64,000 nt of DNA from Basidiobolus meristosporus CBS 931.73. Lineage: Eukaryota > Basidiobolomycota > Basidiobolomycetes > Basidiobolales > Basidiobolaceae. How positions within the stretch are numbered: position 1 is the stretch's first letter; every line of letters starts with the position of its first letter. The position numbers and the translations under genes were made by a program. Positions 32,032-43,675 of this stretch are shown here, piece after piece. The notes under the pieces were generated by a model. The model saw only the letters and a program-made list of their open reading frames with translations. It had not been told where the DNA came from and did not search any database. The stretch is taken from assembly GCA_002104905.1 (NCBI GenBank), contig MCFE01000241.1:1-64000 (forward strand), read 5' to 3'.

Positions 32032-32503
32032 TAGTTATGAATAGACACAGGGCAGGAGTGTAGAGCTAGGCAAGGCAACACCAGGAAAGGACTTTAGTCT
32101 GGATCAACAAGGCAAGGCTGTTTATTTAAGACCTGTGTCAATCTGACTGAGGACTTTGCAAGGGGGGACAGGACTATATATTCTATTTGGCAATATAGAT
32201 GCTAAGAGATATTGGCAAATACTGAAGGAGTTCAGGGGTGTGGCACAGTAAGTGTGCCAAGATAGCAATATATTCAAAAACAGACTAGGATATCATGTGC
32301 AGATATGCCAAGGGTCAGCTGATCATGCCACTAGGTCATGTGACATGTGATACTGAAATAATCATTTCTGGGATATTCATGGGCACTGATTCAGGGTGAC
32401 CCATAGTCATAGAGTCCTGTGGAGTGAAAAAATACTCTGTGTTTGGGGCTGATTAAATCCTGACTATTGGTGCATTTGAGACCAAATTTTTGTCATCATG
32501 TCA
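32032..32503 (-). repeat. LTR family E, minus orientation
   Basis: In element orientation it begins TGACATGATGACA and ends GTGTCTATTCATAACTA, 472 bp, matching the plus-strand copy at 42,290-42,818 (ends GCATCTATTCATAACT). It contains a run related to the TATA and AATAAA parts of that copy. It separates copia integrase from RT remnants, but about 1 kb of copia pol is missing there, so this is not a simple insertion. Confidence 0.55.
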
Positions 32504-32951
32504 TACCATATTTTGTAAAAAATCCAAGTTTTCATCAAAGTCACATTCCTGGACTTTAGCAGCTTCTTTGCTTCAGTGCTATACAGTTTGTATGCCTCAC
32601 CTTAATGCAGTAGCCTAAAAATATGCCTTTAGCACTTTTTGGCTCAGATGATGACTGATTTCTAGGAGGTTTCTTCACATTTGCTGTGCACCCAAATATT
32701 CTTAGATACTCTGCACTCTGTTTAAAGTCATACCATACTTCAAGTGGAGTAGAATCACAATGTATTCTGCTATAACTTCTATTTTTGAGATACACAGCTG
32801 TAGTAACTGATTCTGCCCAAAAATCATGGGATTATTTTTGAGTATCAATCATGAGTCTGACCATGTTCATTATTGATCTGTTTGCACATTTTGCCACTTC
32901 ATCCTGCTGTGGGGAGTATAATACACTAGTCCATTACTTTATTCCATAGAT
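32504..32951 (-). pseudogene. Copia integrase fragment
   Basis: The minus strand reads ANRSIMNMVRLMIDTQK, FWAESVTTAVYLKNRSYSRI, WYDFKQSAEYLRIFGCTANV, PKSAKGIFLGYC and STEAKKLLKSRNVTFDEN, matching the end of the copia integrase core and the following linker. One stop interrupts it. The part at 32,786-32,951 is also present in inverted form at 33,688-33,853. Confidence 0.75.
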
Positions 32952-33853
32952 TAGACTTGTTCTGTTGGATAGTGCCACATTGAGCCGTGAGTGCCAAATG
33001 ATGCCATAGTGTGCCAGGGAGGCCAAGTGAGCCTATACTTGGCAACAGAATGTGAAACATAGATCTGCATCTTCATGCAAAGCAGCCCCTGTGTTTCACC
33101 AATTGTGTTGGAGAAATTCCATTTTTTGACCTTTTTTTTTAGGTCAATGTTGTGCAGGATGTGTAAGAGCACAAAAGGATTGAAAATATGCATTTGGTAC
33201 TCAATACCCATGGCACTCTGAGTCTAGCTCCTGTGGCTTGTAACATGTCACAACAATGCATGGCACTATCTTGGTCCACTGGTACTATCTGGCACTATAT
33301 TTAATTATTAGCCCTAAAGTAAGATCTATACAAAGCACTTATAGTGCCAGATAGTACCAGTGGACCAAGATAGTGCCATGCATTGTTGTGACATGTTACA
33401 AGCCAGAGGAGCTAGATTTAGAGTGCCATGGGTATTGAGTACCAGATGCATGTCTTCAGTTCTTCTGTGTGCTTACGCATCCTGCATAACATTGATCCAC
33501 AAAAAAAGGTCAAAAAATGGATTTTCTCCAACACAATTGGTGAAACACAGGGGCTGCTTTGCATGAAGATGCAGATCTATGTTTCACATTCTGTTGCCAA
33601 GTATAGGCTCACTTGGCCTCCCTGGCACACTATGGCATCATTTGGCACTCACGGCTCAATGTGGCACTATCCAACAGAACAAGTCTAATCTATGGAATAA
33701 AGTAATGGACTAGTGTATTATACTCCCCACAGCAGGATGAAGTGGCAAAATGTGCAAACAGATCAATAATGAACATGGTCAGACTCATGATTGATACTCA
33801 AAAATAATCCCATGATTTTTGGGCAGAATCAGTTACTACAGCTGTGTATCTCA
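32786..33853. repeat. Large inverted repeat, arms of about 514 bp
   Basis: The two arms (32,786-33,299 and 33,340-33,853) mirror each other with constant coordinate sum 66,639 and no net indel, around a 40-bp loop. The outer part, including 166 bp of copia integrase on each side, looks identical. A block of about 200 bp on the inner side differs at many positions, while the innermost 60 bp match again. The repeat contains a foldback element at 32,952-33,687. Confidence 0.9.
32952..33687. mobile_element. Foldback element of the GACTTGTTC family, copy 1
   Basis: The ends are TAGACTTGTTCTGTTGGATA and its near complement, 736 bp overall, almost entirely inverted repeat. Subterminal TGCC motifs recur about every 10 bp. 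No coding capacity is credible; mirrored 86-codon ORFs on both arms result from the symmetry. A related element is at 38,058-38,772. Confidence 0.8.
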
Positions 33854-34857
33854 CAAATTTTTACAATACTCCCACTCAGCTAAATGTTCATACTGACTAG
33901 TCCTAATTTTGACCTAAGATATTCAAACTTGTCTCTAGCTAATGGTTTGGTAAATTTGTCTGCAATTATTTCATCTTAAGGACAGTAAACTAGGATAACT
34001 AAGCTATTCTCTATAGCTTCACATATGAAATGATGTCTAATATCTATGTGCTTTGTTCTAGCATGAAAAGTTGGATTTCTACCCAATTGTATATATCCTT
34101 GATTATCTCAAAATAAAGTAATAGGCATTTTTTGACATAGGCCTAAATCTGTAAAAAGCTTTCTTAACCACATTGCTTTTTTTGTAGCTTCAAAGGCTGT
34201 CATTTACTCTGCCTCTGTGGTAGAAAGTGCTACAGTTGGCTGCTTTCTTGAGTTCCATGCGATTGTTCCTTTACAGTAGAGAAAAGTGTCTCCTGTAGTG
34301 GATCTTCTGTCTTCTAAATTTTGTCCCCAGTCAGCATCAGAGTATCCCTCAAAATACTGTTCTGAATCCTTATAAGTGTATCTTAAGCAGATATCAGCAG
34401 TTTTTTTCTCCTGTCAGCATCCTTGCAGTAGGGGTTTTTGTCTCAGATACATTTCTTAGCAGCTGGTGGGTGGCTTCTAATGCCTTCCAGGCATTCTTTG
34501 CCATTTTCACTCTGGAGCATCAAAATAGCAACTACTGTTTAACATTAAGGCACATATAGTCAATGCCACTCTCCACTTTCTACTGGTAGTTTAGTGCTTC
34601 TTCTCCATCATTTTTAGCAGTGCATTCATCTACCATAGCAGTATCCCAAAGACCACTTTACTGCAGCTGCATTTTCATCTTCACCTTCCACACTGGGTAG
34701 TTAGACCCATTCAACTTTTCAGTAGAGGAAAAACTCCAATCATAGTAGTAGTAGAAGTTGTGGAGAGTGACAGCTTGGGGCTCATAACCTGTTGTAAGAG
34801 TCTTGGAGATATTGGAAGTGATTGGTAGGACAAGTAGATATTTTGGTTTTATCCCAT
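33854..34857 (-). pseudogene. Copia remnant with gag fused to RNase H
   Basis: Reading down from 34,857: LTR end (CTCTTACAACA), primer site GGTTATGAGCC, gag pieces (EKLNGSNYPVWKVKMKM and others, with stops), then at about 34,397 an abrupt change to RNase H (YSDADWGQNLEDRRSTTGD, ALSTTEAEYMTAFEATKKAM) and near the 3' end KHIDIRHHFICEAIEN. A polypurine tract GAGTGGGAG at about 33,870 is followed by the first bases of the 3' LTR. Protease, integrase and RT were lost by internal deletion. The inverted repeat begins right after it. Confidence 0.75.
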
Positions 34858-35834
34858 ATGTCTTACTTGATCAGTACTATCCCATAGGCTGACTGACTAT
34901 CACACCTGCCTACCTTATTGAATAAGTAATCCCTCACTTTGTGTAAGATTACTAGCTGTAAGTGCTTTTATATCAGGCAAGTACCTGTGCCAGTACTTGT
35001 GACACATGGTCAAACTGTGTCACCAACCCTACCATTTCTATACCATATATGGTATCCCTATGTAACACAGGATTCAGAGTACTAGTTCCTGATTGGTTAG
35101 ATGTTCTGTGCCTCTTTGAACCCTGCGGCACTTACTTAGAATACTCTTAGCTGATTCTGATGTAATTATGATTTCTATTAATCTCTGGGACCATCTGGAA
35201 CACCAGTATTAGTGATCACTTAGCCAGTGAGAAGATTATATGAGTGAGGCATACCCTCAACAATAAATCATCATCACTTTTATCAACATACCAACTTGTT
35301 GATTGGTGTGATAACTGCTACCTACTGCTAACTGAATTTTCAATCCCAGACCACATGACACTCCCAGGAAGCCACACTGACAGCCAACTGACCTTGGAGG
35401 CACTACTTGTGAGGAATACTCAGAGCAGGTATATCTTATTATACTTGATTCTTTCTCAAGCTTGTTCTTGTACAGGCAAAGATACTTTTCTGTCTTTGTA
35501 ATCATTGACCACAGCTGCATTCTTATCAAGTCCCTGCAGGTGGAGTTTACAGTTGTTTTGACTCTGGAAGCTTTAGTACATGGTCATCTCAAAGGATGCT
35601 GAACTCAGCACATACTTTTGTTAAGATGCCAACTAAGTTGGGGAATGTAGATCAGTAGTTTTCCCTTGACAAGCTTGTGGCTTTATTCCCAATCACATTA
35701 GATTAGAGACCAAACCCAAGTATTCCTAGCAAGCTTTTGCCAGCGGTTATTGCACCTAGTGAACACCCCACACCAAAGTACTTGAGAAGTGCTGGACGTA
35801 TCTCTCTTTTGGACTTATACACCACCACAATGGC
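34858..35834 (+). repeat. Diverged LTR family A copy
   Basis: It contains GGCAAGTACCTGTGCCAGTA, CACATGGTCAAACTGTGTCA and the end ACTTATACACCACCACA, parallel to 6,665-7,467 but with many differences and extra sequence in the second half. The start is truncated against copia sequence. Confidence 0.55.
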
Positions 35835-36100
35835 TTAGAAAAACTCATATATCAGATTTACCAAAATATTTGGTCATAAATATCACCATAACAGTAGTCA
35901 AGTAGCTGCTGATTGGTTCCCTGCCATTTATCTTGCTCTCAGATTCTGGACACTGAATCACCTCCCATGTTTGTGCACATTGGCTAGCTATTGCCTATTT
36001 CTCACACTGGATACTTCATTACTGAACTAATGATCTTACTTATCATGAATGCATACTGGCTAATTTCCTATGAAACTTCAGTTGTAGCCCAATTGCCAAT

Positions 36101-36903
36101 TGTCAGGTGAGGTGGTGTAGAGCTACTCCTGGGAAAAGCCATGCAACTCAAGGTGTGTGAGGTGCCTGATGGGTGCAACAACCTCTAGGTCTAAACTTCT
36201 GGCATCTTTGTTAATATGTCATTTTATTACAAGCTGCTGCTTTGGTAGCTTCCTAGGTGCTCCAAGTGTCCCCAAAGGCCTCTGTGTGCATTGTGCACTA
36301 CCCTGAAAAGCTCCTTGAAGGCACGTCTAAGGTGTAGCTGTAGAAGGTTGGTGCAGTTATTTACTGCTAATCAGTAAGGGAAAAGTGTTACTGATAAAAT
36401 TGATGATATATTGATGAAGGATTGACTTCCCTTAAATACTGTTCCTTATTGCCAAATGATTACTACCAACAAGATTCCAGAAGATTCCAGGCATCAGTGG
36501 AATTCATGATGACATCTCTATGAGCTAAGAATATTCCAAGAAGGTCCTGAAAGGTTGTAAAATACACAGCACATCCAACTAAGCAGGGATCAGTAGTTTG
36601 AAACCTGTGTAATAGAGAGATACCATCTGTTGTATTGAAGTGGTAGAGATGGTAACACAGACTCAGGTCACAGGTATTGATATTGGTACTTGCCTAATGT
36701 AGATATAAGTACCAATCATAAAGCTGCACAAAATCTGGGACAACTAATGGTAATAATTAACCAGGGTAGCCAGCATTTTGGGATAATACTAATTACATGG
36801 GTAAAGAAGAATGGGATTATACTGATATGATAAAATATAGATAAGTGCACCATAGTAGCTCTATGGATGAGCTTTTCTGTGGAGGTATACTTACCCTACC
36901 ACA
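36101..36903 (-). repeat. LTR family A, minus orientation (803 bp)
   Basis: In element orientation it starts TGTGGTAGGGTAAGTATACC at 36,903 and ends CTCTACACCACCTCACCTG near 36,101. It splits the 3' part of a Plavaka second gene: flanks GCCAATTG and CTGGGCCTGTA join in the intact paralogue at about 10,430-10,450 in reverse. Length equals that of the copy at 6,665. Confidence 0.65.
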
Positions 36904-38990
36904 CTGGGCCTGTACAACACCCTGTACCCAACACAAATATTAGGCCCAACCCATTTTAAACAAGTGACACCATTAAAATCCATCATACAGTAGGTACTTC
37001 TGCAGTAGTACCCTTTTTCTATTACTTTGGCATTAACACTACAGCTTTATACCACTGTACATTCACTGGTACCCATAAATCCTGGTCTTTAGCCACCTTT
37101 TAAGGCTCAGCATTTCATCTGCCAGCCTTAGCAATAAAACCCAGCAATATCTAGGGGTGTTTTCTTGTGCACTGTACTGGAGAAAGTGCTCTGATGCTTG
37201 ATATGCCTGTTTTTGCTTCAATCTCTACTGTAGGCATAGTGATAGTGTTCTGAGGTTGTGCATTGTTGCTTTGTCTGTCAGTGGGATCTCCATTGTGTTT
37301 CCAATGGAGGGTATGGAGGCAGTGCTAAAGTGATTGCCTTTCTGTGGAAGTGTATCTACTTTACCAGAGCATAGCACAGCTAGTTATGCTTCCAATTCTT
37401 GAGCAAACAGCTGTTTTGTTGCTCCTAGCCCTTCTTGGCTATTATGGACTCAGTCTGTTCTGGACTGATGGAGTTGATTGGTGAGAACTGCTGCTTTTTC
37501 TCAAGTTTCACTGCCTCTAGCTTGAATAGACCTTTTTTTGTTTACCTTCACCTACATCAACTGACCAGTCTTGGATTACTTCTTTGGCTAAGTGCTTCCT
37601 GTATTCACCTACATTTTCTTTTTGCTGAATGCTACATTAATGTATCTATTCTTGCCTTCTTGTACCATATTGAAACTCTCCTGGCAACCTAACACTTCTT
37701 TGCCTCCTGGCTTGAGCTTTCAAATCACCTTGTGACTGGGTCCAGAGAAGGCCATGAGTGCTTATAAATGCCAAGTCTTTTAGTGCTATTTTGACTGAGT
37801 ACTTCTTGTATTTTACAGCATATTCACTTTGATGAATATGGCACTGGTGGATTCATTTTTGCATGCTTGTCCCTTACCAGCAATTTCCTGGCAGCATGAC
37901 ATCTCTTTGCCACTTGTTTTGTGCCTTGAGTCCTGCTTATGACAGACTTCTGAGAATAATACACTTGCTAATAGTGGTAGTGATGATGTCTTGATGGTCA
38001 TGTACTGGTCTTCCATCAGAGGTACTGTGCCTGCTACACTCTCATCTGCCTGAGCATTAAACTTGTTCTGTGGATAGTGCCAAATGATGCCAAAGTGTGC
38101 CAGGGAGGCCAAGTGAGCCTACACTTGGCCACAGAGTGTGAAACATAGATCTGCGCCTTCATGCAAAGCGGCCCCTGTGTTTCACTCATTGTGATGGAGA
38201 AAATCCATTTTTTGATCTTTTTTTTAGGTCAATGTTGTACAAGATGTGGAAGAGCACTAAAGGATTGTAGATATGCATCTGGTATTCAATACCCATGGCA
38301 CTCTGAATCTAGCTCCTGTGGCTTGTATCATGTCACAAAAATGTATGGCACTATCTTGGTCCACTGGTACTATCTGGCACTATATTTAATTATTAGCCCT
38401 AAAGTAAGATCAATACAAAGCACTCATAGTGCCAGATAGTACCAGTAGACCAAGATAGTGCCATACATTTTTGTGACATGATACAAGCCACAGGAGCTAA
38501 ATTCAGAGTGCCATGGGTATTGAATACCAGATTTATATCTTCAATCCTATGGTGCTCTTACACATCCTGCACAATACTGATCCACAAAAAAACATCAAAA
38601 AATGGATTTTCTCTTGCATCATAGGTGAAACACAGGGAATGCTTTGCATGAAGATGCAGATCTATGTTTCACACTCTGTGGCCAAGGATAGGCTCACTTG
38701 GCCTCTCTGGCACACTATGGCATCATTTGGCACTCATGGCTCAATGTGGCACTATCCAATGGAACAAGTCTAATATGTTCAGCATGCAGCTCTGTAGAGA
38801 TTCTTAATTGCCTACTTGACTGAGAGCCTGAGCAGTCTGCATCATTACCTGTAACAAGTTCACTGTAAGCATGGTCTCTCTGGATATAATTATTGCATAT
38901 AGATGTGTGTATGGTGCCACAGCTTTATTTATAATGTTTACTATGGGGCATCATCATTAATTCTTATATTCATGTAGGTGCAATGTCTGA
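36904..38990 (-). pseudogene. Plavaka second gene, decayed copy
   Basis: Reverse-strand similarity to 8,430-10,440 is visible throughout (for example GCTCAGGCAGATGAGAGTGT at about 38,055 and CAGGCTCTCAGTCAAGTAGG at about 38,825), but many stops and deletions remove the NEEW...WDHQ block. It is split by the foldback element at 38,058-38,772. No product is expected. Confidence 0.55.
38058..38772. mobile_element. Foldback element of the GACTTGTTC family, copy 2
   Basis: 715 bp, ends TAAACTTGTTCTGTGGATAG and CTATCCAATGGAACAAGTCTA, arms complementary around a short loop near 38,405. It is inserted in the Plavaka second gene: paralogues at about 8,657 (reverse) and 61,256 read GAGCATAACAGTCAGC and GAGCATGATGGTCAGG without it. 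The left arm lacks a roughly 20-bp stretch (CACATTGAGCCGTGAG region) that the right arm keeps. Confidence 0.8.
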
Positions 38991-39290
38991 AATACAAAAA
39001 TGTCTTAAAATCACATGTGTATTGTCAAAAAGTGGAATAGTAGTAACATATTGTAGAGTGTCAATCTGTTTGCCCCATGAGTACAACATCCTTATTTCAC
39101 ACTGTAAGAGAAGGTAAAAAGAACCATGTGGCTATTGTAATAAGGATCTCAGCAATGAAGCATGCAGAAGGCATTGGAAGTAATACAAGGATCATGGACA
39201 ATGCTTTGCCACACTTGTCATAATTAAGCATTCATCAGTAGCTACTATCCCAACAATCTCTTTCTAGCTGTTTTTTTATACTTTGCTTAT
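38991..39290 (+). pseudogene. Plavaka transposase N-terminus with spacer
   Basis: 39,105-39,240 corresponds codon by codon, with stops, to the N-terminal zinc-finger block at 8,160-8,040 of copy 1 (CATGTGGCTATTGTAATAAG against CGYCGKP). It runs away from the minus-strand second gene. At about 39,290 it is cut by another Plavaka fragment of opposite orientation. Confidence 0.6.
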
Positions 39291-39759
39291 GAAAATAATT
39301 TGATCCTGCAGATGGATTCAATGTGGAAAAAACATTGAGATCCTGCAACAAGACTGTTATAATTCCTGCTACTTGGAGTTATTTAACCACCTCACAATCC
39401 TGTGACCGCATTGAGATGGTGTTTTGCTGAATTAACTGCTAAATTTGTAAATTCACAGCATATTCAAGTGGCCCTTCAATGGCATTGGTATGGCTCTCTA
39501 GTGCACCACACTTATTTGAGTGGACTTAACTGGCCAGTGCATCCAATTGCCATCCATGGAGAAAAACCTCTCAGTACTTTGACAGCATTGTTGTGGATAT
39601 CCGTTGTGATTACAACAGCAGTATGGTGGCCTACAGCTAGTGCTGTATAATGCTAGCATACCAATTTACCAAATTGTAGTTTCTTTTACTACCTCCTCTT
39701 GTGCCATTTATATATATTGTTGTAGAATCACCTCAACTAATATACTTACCCACTACCAC

Positions 39760-40567
39760 TGTGTGATGAGGTAGGCTATTCATACCTCCCACAGCCAAGC
39801 TTATCCATAGGATTATTATATTGCACTTATTCATATTTTATCTTATCAGTATTATCCCATTATTCTTTGCCTAAGTTACTTGTATTTCCCTATATGATAT
39901 TCACCCTGATTGGTTGTCAGCATTATTTATCCCAGATATTATTCAGCTCTCTGAATACCAGATGTGTCCACATTAGGCAGGTTGCCATGTCATTACTTGT
40001 GATACATGACCTAGGTCTGTGTTACCATCCCTACCATTTCAATACCCAATAAGGTATCTTGTTGTTGCACAGATATCCCACTACTGATCCCTGATTTGTT
40101 GGATGCACTCCTGCTTTAAGAACCTTCCTGGACCTTCTTAGTGTATTAGTAGCTTGTAATGATCTCCTCAAGAATTCTACTTATGCTTGTATTTTCTAGA
40201 ACCTTGTCATTAGTAATCCCTTAGCAATTGGGAATAGTGTTTTAGGGAAGTCAATCACTCATCAATAAATCATAACATATATTAGAGGCACTTCTCCCAA
40301 ATGGACTAGCAGTCAATCACTGCACCTACCTTCTACAGTTACATTTCCAACTTGCCTTCAAGGAGCTTTTCAGGGTAATGCACAATACACACAGAGGCCT
40401 TTGGAGACATTTGGAGTACCTAGGAAGCTAGAGAAGCAGGAGCTTTTACTGAAGTGATATAGTGATATAGACACCAGTAGCTTAGACCCAGAGGTTATGC
40501 ACCTGTCAGACACCTCACACACCTTGAATTGTATAGCTTCTCCCAGGAGTACTTCTACACCACCACA
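39760..40567 (+). repeat. LTR family A copy (808 bp)
   Basis: It starts TGTGTGATGAGGTAGGC and ends ACTTCTACACCACCACA, inserted in the C-terminal part of a Plavaka transposase where copy 1 reads CTAATACCTTGGGTATTCC (4,485-4,503). The exact target duplication is unclear. Confidence 0.65.
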
Positions 40568-42289
40568 GGGTATTCAAATATAGTTTCAATCAAAAAAAAT
40601 AATGGCCTCCTGCTTGCTCTTATATCACCTCAGCCCTATGGCTATTTGGTGCAGTACTTGCAATGCTATCATACACCTTTTATTGCTGGTAAAATATACT
40701 TCTTACAAGCATATATTTGGTAGCTGCCACTTCTGCCAAGAATGCCTCTGCAATACCTGCAAAATACCTTTTGATACATAGCCATATATTCCCCTCCCTG
40801 ATGGACACTGGTCCCCCTTATAGATATTCCCTGGTTCTTGTTTGTGTTATTTCTGTATTGAATTGTGTAGAAGTTGGCTTGTACCCAATGGAAACTCAGC
40901 ATACTATGGCAAAGTTTTCATGATACAAATCAGTTGCTTGTTTCATCCAACCTGAATCTGCATTACTTAACTGCCTACCCATGCATTGGGGCTGCTGAGC
41001 TTCTTAATGCAAAAGGCATAAGTGTCTCTACGTGCATATCTGTGCTCAGTATAATCTAACTCTTCCTGGCCTTCCCCCATATGCCAACTCATCACATCCA
41101 TGACAGACTTGAAGGTAATATTCTTGATGAGATTGGGGCATAGTAGTCCCTACAACTTGACTTGTCTTCCTATATGCCTGCAGATCTGCTCAGGAGGAAA
41201 TTCCCAAAAGGTGAAACAAGGTCCAATACTCACCATGCACCAAGAAAGATAGAGTCAGAATTGGTGCAGTTGCAATACAGATCTACCCCTTCAGCTTTAT
41301 TATTGCAGTATAGCTGATCAAGTCTTGACACAAACTCCTTGCAGAAAAGTTGTAAATACATCAAGTTGGCATTGGTAATCTACTTCTAGATAAATGCTCA
41401 TACAATGTCCACATACGACTCCCAATGCTTCCAATGTACACTGGGTGGTGATTACTTTAGAAGGAAACCTTAATAAGTACATATCAAGTTCATCAAGTTC
41501 TTGCATTTGTAGTGCTTCATATGAGTATGAATATTGATTGGAGCTTGTGGGAAATACTTGGGCATTGGTTAAACTTCAATATCTAGCTAACTCTTGTAAA
41601 TATACCTGGTATCTCAAAGGGCTCATTCAGCTTGAAAGCCAACTATCATGCTGATGACTGGGGTATCTCCAATGCAGTTAAAATTATGTGCTTTGAGATG
41701 ATGGTCATTTACTAATATTCTGCTGGATAGCATACAAGATTCCTTTTACTGGAATTAGTTTTCTGCACTGTTACCATAGGACTAGCAGCAGTCTAGGTTG
41801 ATGATAGTCATCAGCCAGCAAATTTGATGGCAGAGTACTTATTCAGTGAGAGTCCATCAAGTACAAAGGCAAAGGCATGCACATATATACCAGCAAAGTA
41901 GCCTTTGCTCCTTAGTTGTTTGCAAAGATTGCCAACAAACATATTCAAAACAGCTGCACTAGATTAATGCAGAGTGCTGTGCTTTATAGCTTCACAGTAA
42001 ATGTGAGATTGCAAAAGCAGCTTTAGATAGCAAATTACTGGAATATATCTGGGGTGTGAACAGTGTTCTCCTTCTAGAGTCGCAGATTCCTAACAAGCTT
42101 AACACCTTGCAATGGTGGCATTTGTTGATGTGAATGCCATGCAGCTGCTAACACATGCTGATATCAGGATAGTCCCTGGGTCATATTTTGCCAGCTGTAT
42201 GACAGTGATCCATTCGTAACAAGTGCATGGTAAATTGCATCCCAGAATGGCTTTGGCATGAAGTAGGAGTATATCCTGAAGGCTTTCAT

Positions 42290-42818
42290 TGTCATGATCA
42301 CATGACATCTGTGATCTTTCATGATCTGGCCAAATCAAGTTGATAAAGAAGTCCCAGTTCCTGCTAGAAAGTACTACCACATTCTAGCAACTTCCTGAAT
42401 GCTCTGAGACAACATTACATAATGGAACACTCTATGGACACTTCTCATTGGAATTTATGTATCTCAATACCCCATATGAAATGTGTATATGACATGATCT
42501 AGTCTCATGAATAGCTGACTCTTGGCATGTCCCTATGCAATTTTATAGTCTACTCTGAAGTACATTTCTATCTTGGCACACTTGCTTTGCCTCACCCCAG
42601 AACCCCATCAGAATTAGCCAATATCACTTGGCATCCATATTGCCAAAAAGTATATATAGCTCTATCCCCCATTGCGCATTCATCAGCCTGATAAACACAG
42701 GTCTTGAATAAACAGCCTTGCCTGGGAAATACACATTGAAATATTGACCCACACCTAATTCCTTTATGGGTCCTGCCTTGCGTTACTCTACTCTCCTGCC
42801 TTGCATCTATTCATAACT
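42290..42818 (+). repeat. Solo LTR family E
   Basis: It starts TGTCATGATCACATGACATC, ends GCATCTATTCATAACT, has TATATATAG at about 42,650 and AATAAAC at about 42,708 as promoter and polyadenylation candidates. It interrupts a Plavaka transposase copy; flanks TTCAT and TCCAT differ by one base and the uninterrupted paralogue reads CCCCCATTACTG at 7,646, so a 5-bp target duplication is likely. Confidence 0.7.
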
Positions 42819-42940
42819 TCCATTACTGATATTGGTGTAAATGCACCACCTCTCTAGCCACATGATTGTATCAATCATCAGTAAATGAATTGCAAGGCTC
42901 ACAAGGCTCCACAGAGTATCCTCAGCATTTTCTCAACAAA

Positions 42941-43675
42941 CATGTCTTCTCCTGGTTCTGCCTTGTATCTATTGAAAACAGCTTTATATGCCTGCTCCCA
43001 GCTTACCTGTCAGCCTCTGCCTTCCACCCAAATTTTTTAAGAAGAGCTTGTAAAGAAGTACTGACCATAAGTATCACCATGCATCTTTCCATATTTCTGC
43101 TATCTAAATGAAACAACACTTTAACTTTGTAAATTATTGGCCAAAGGAATATTTGCTTTATTTTGCTGCTAGCATAGAGTACAGTTGTTATAGTATTAGA
43201 CACTTTATTACATTACTCTTTCAAAGGACATCCAAGCTAGTACCTTTTGTAGGAACTCTAACTTATTTAAAGTTGGGGATTGTGGCTCAAAAGTTGTATT
43301 CTTGACAAACTAGTAGTATTATAACCTGCAAATTAGCTACTAATGTCCAGTATCCCTTAACAAGTTCAAGATATTTTGTTACCTTCTGCTACCTTGACAT
43401 GTCCAGTCCCTAGTACTACTTTGCAAGCCCCATGGCTACCTTTGCCCAGTTGCAACATCACAATGCAGACCTTAGAGATTCTCTTGCTCAGTTTCAGAGA
43501 CAAAATACTCAACAACCAATGCAGGCTCCTTCCTACCATGATCCCAAGATTACTTATGCTACCAAGCTCAGCATCTCCTAGAATGACTTCCTGGGTTTCA
43601 TCAATAAAATCAAATACCAATTAGCACAATAACCCAATGGTTCCCAATAGATCCAGCAAACACCACAAAAAAAAA
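42941..43675 (+). pseudogene. Ty3/gypsy-like gag fragment and leader
   Basis: 43,432 onward reads MATFAQLQHHNADLRDSLAQ, then FQRQNTQQPMQAPSYHDPKI, a stop, and NDFLGFINKIKYQLAQ, the start of a Ty3/gypsy-type Gag. The upstream part (42,941-43,430) may be LTR and leader: a TG at about 42,946 and TTCTTGACA near 43,300 are possible limits. It is a different family from the gypsy at 51,435. It ends against a Plavaka terminus. Confidence 0.5.

Larger units (their letters stand above)
35835..39290. mobile_element. Plavaka fragment, copy 3, both 5' gene ends kept
   Basis: It contains subterminal DNA (35,845-36,100), a family A LTR (36,101-36,903), the minus-strand second gene (38,990 down to 36,904) with a foldback element inside it, the divergent spacer (about 38,991-39,070) and the plus-strand transposase N-terminus (to about 39,250). 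The order is the mirror image of copy 1 and independently supports the two-gene structure. The rest of the transposase is missing. Confidence 0.65.
39291..42940 (-). pseudogene. Plavaka transposase side, copy 4, decayed
   Basis: It is collinear with 4,014-7,770 of copy 1: left terminus TTTGATCCTGCAG at 39,300, C-terminal region, the QARICRQAS/PMELMCG-equivalent region (about 41,100-41,300), the Tnp2 core (41,640-42,090) and the N-terminal helical block (42,120-42,940). The reading frame is destroyed by many stops. It lacks the MITE and the 6,665 LTR, thereby providing empty sites, but carries its own LTR A (39,760-40,567) and LTR E (42,290-42,818). Confidence 0.65.

Noticed and set aside
33428-33688. 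Mirrored 86-codon ORFs in the foldback elements (also 32,951-33,211 and 38,513-38,773)
   Set aside because: They arise from the inverted-repeat symmetry, have no motif, and cover the TGCC-rich terminal region. The similarity between copies is DNA-level repeat identity.
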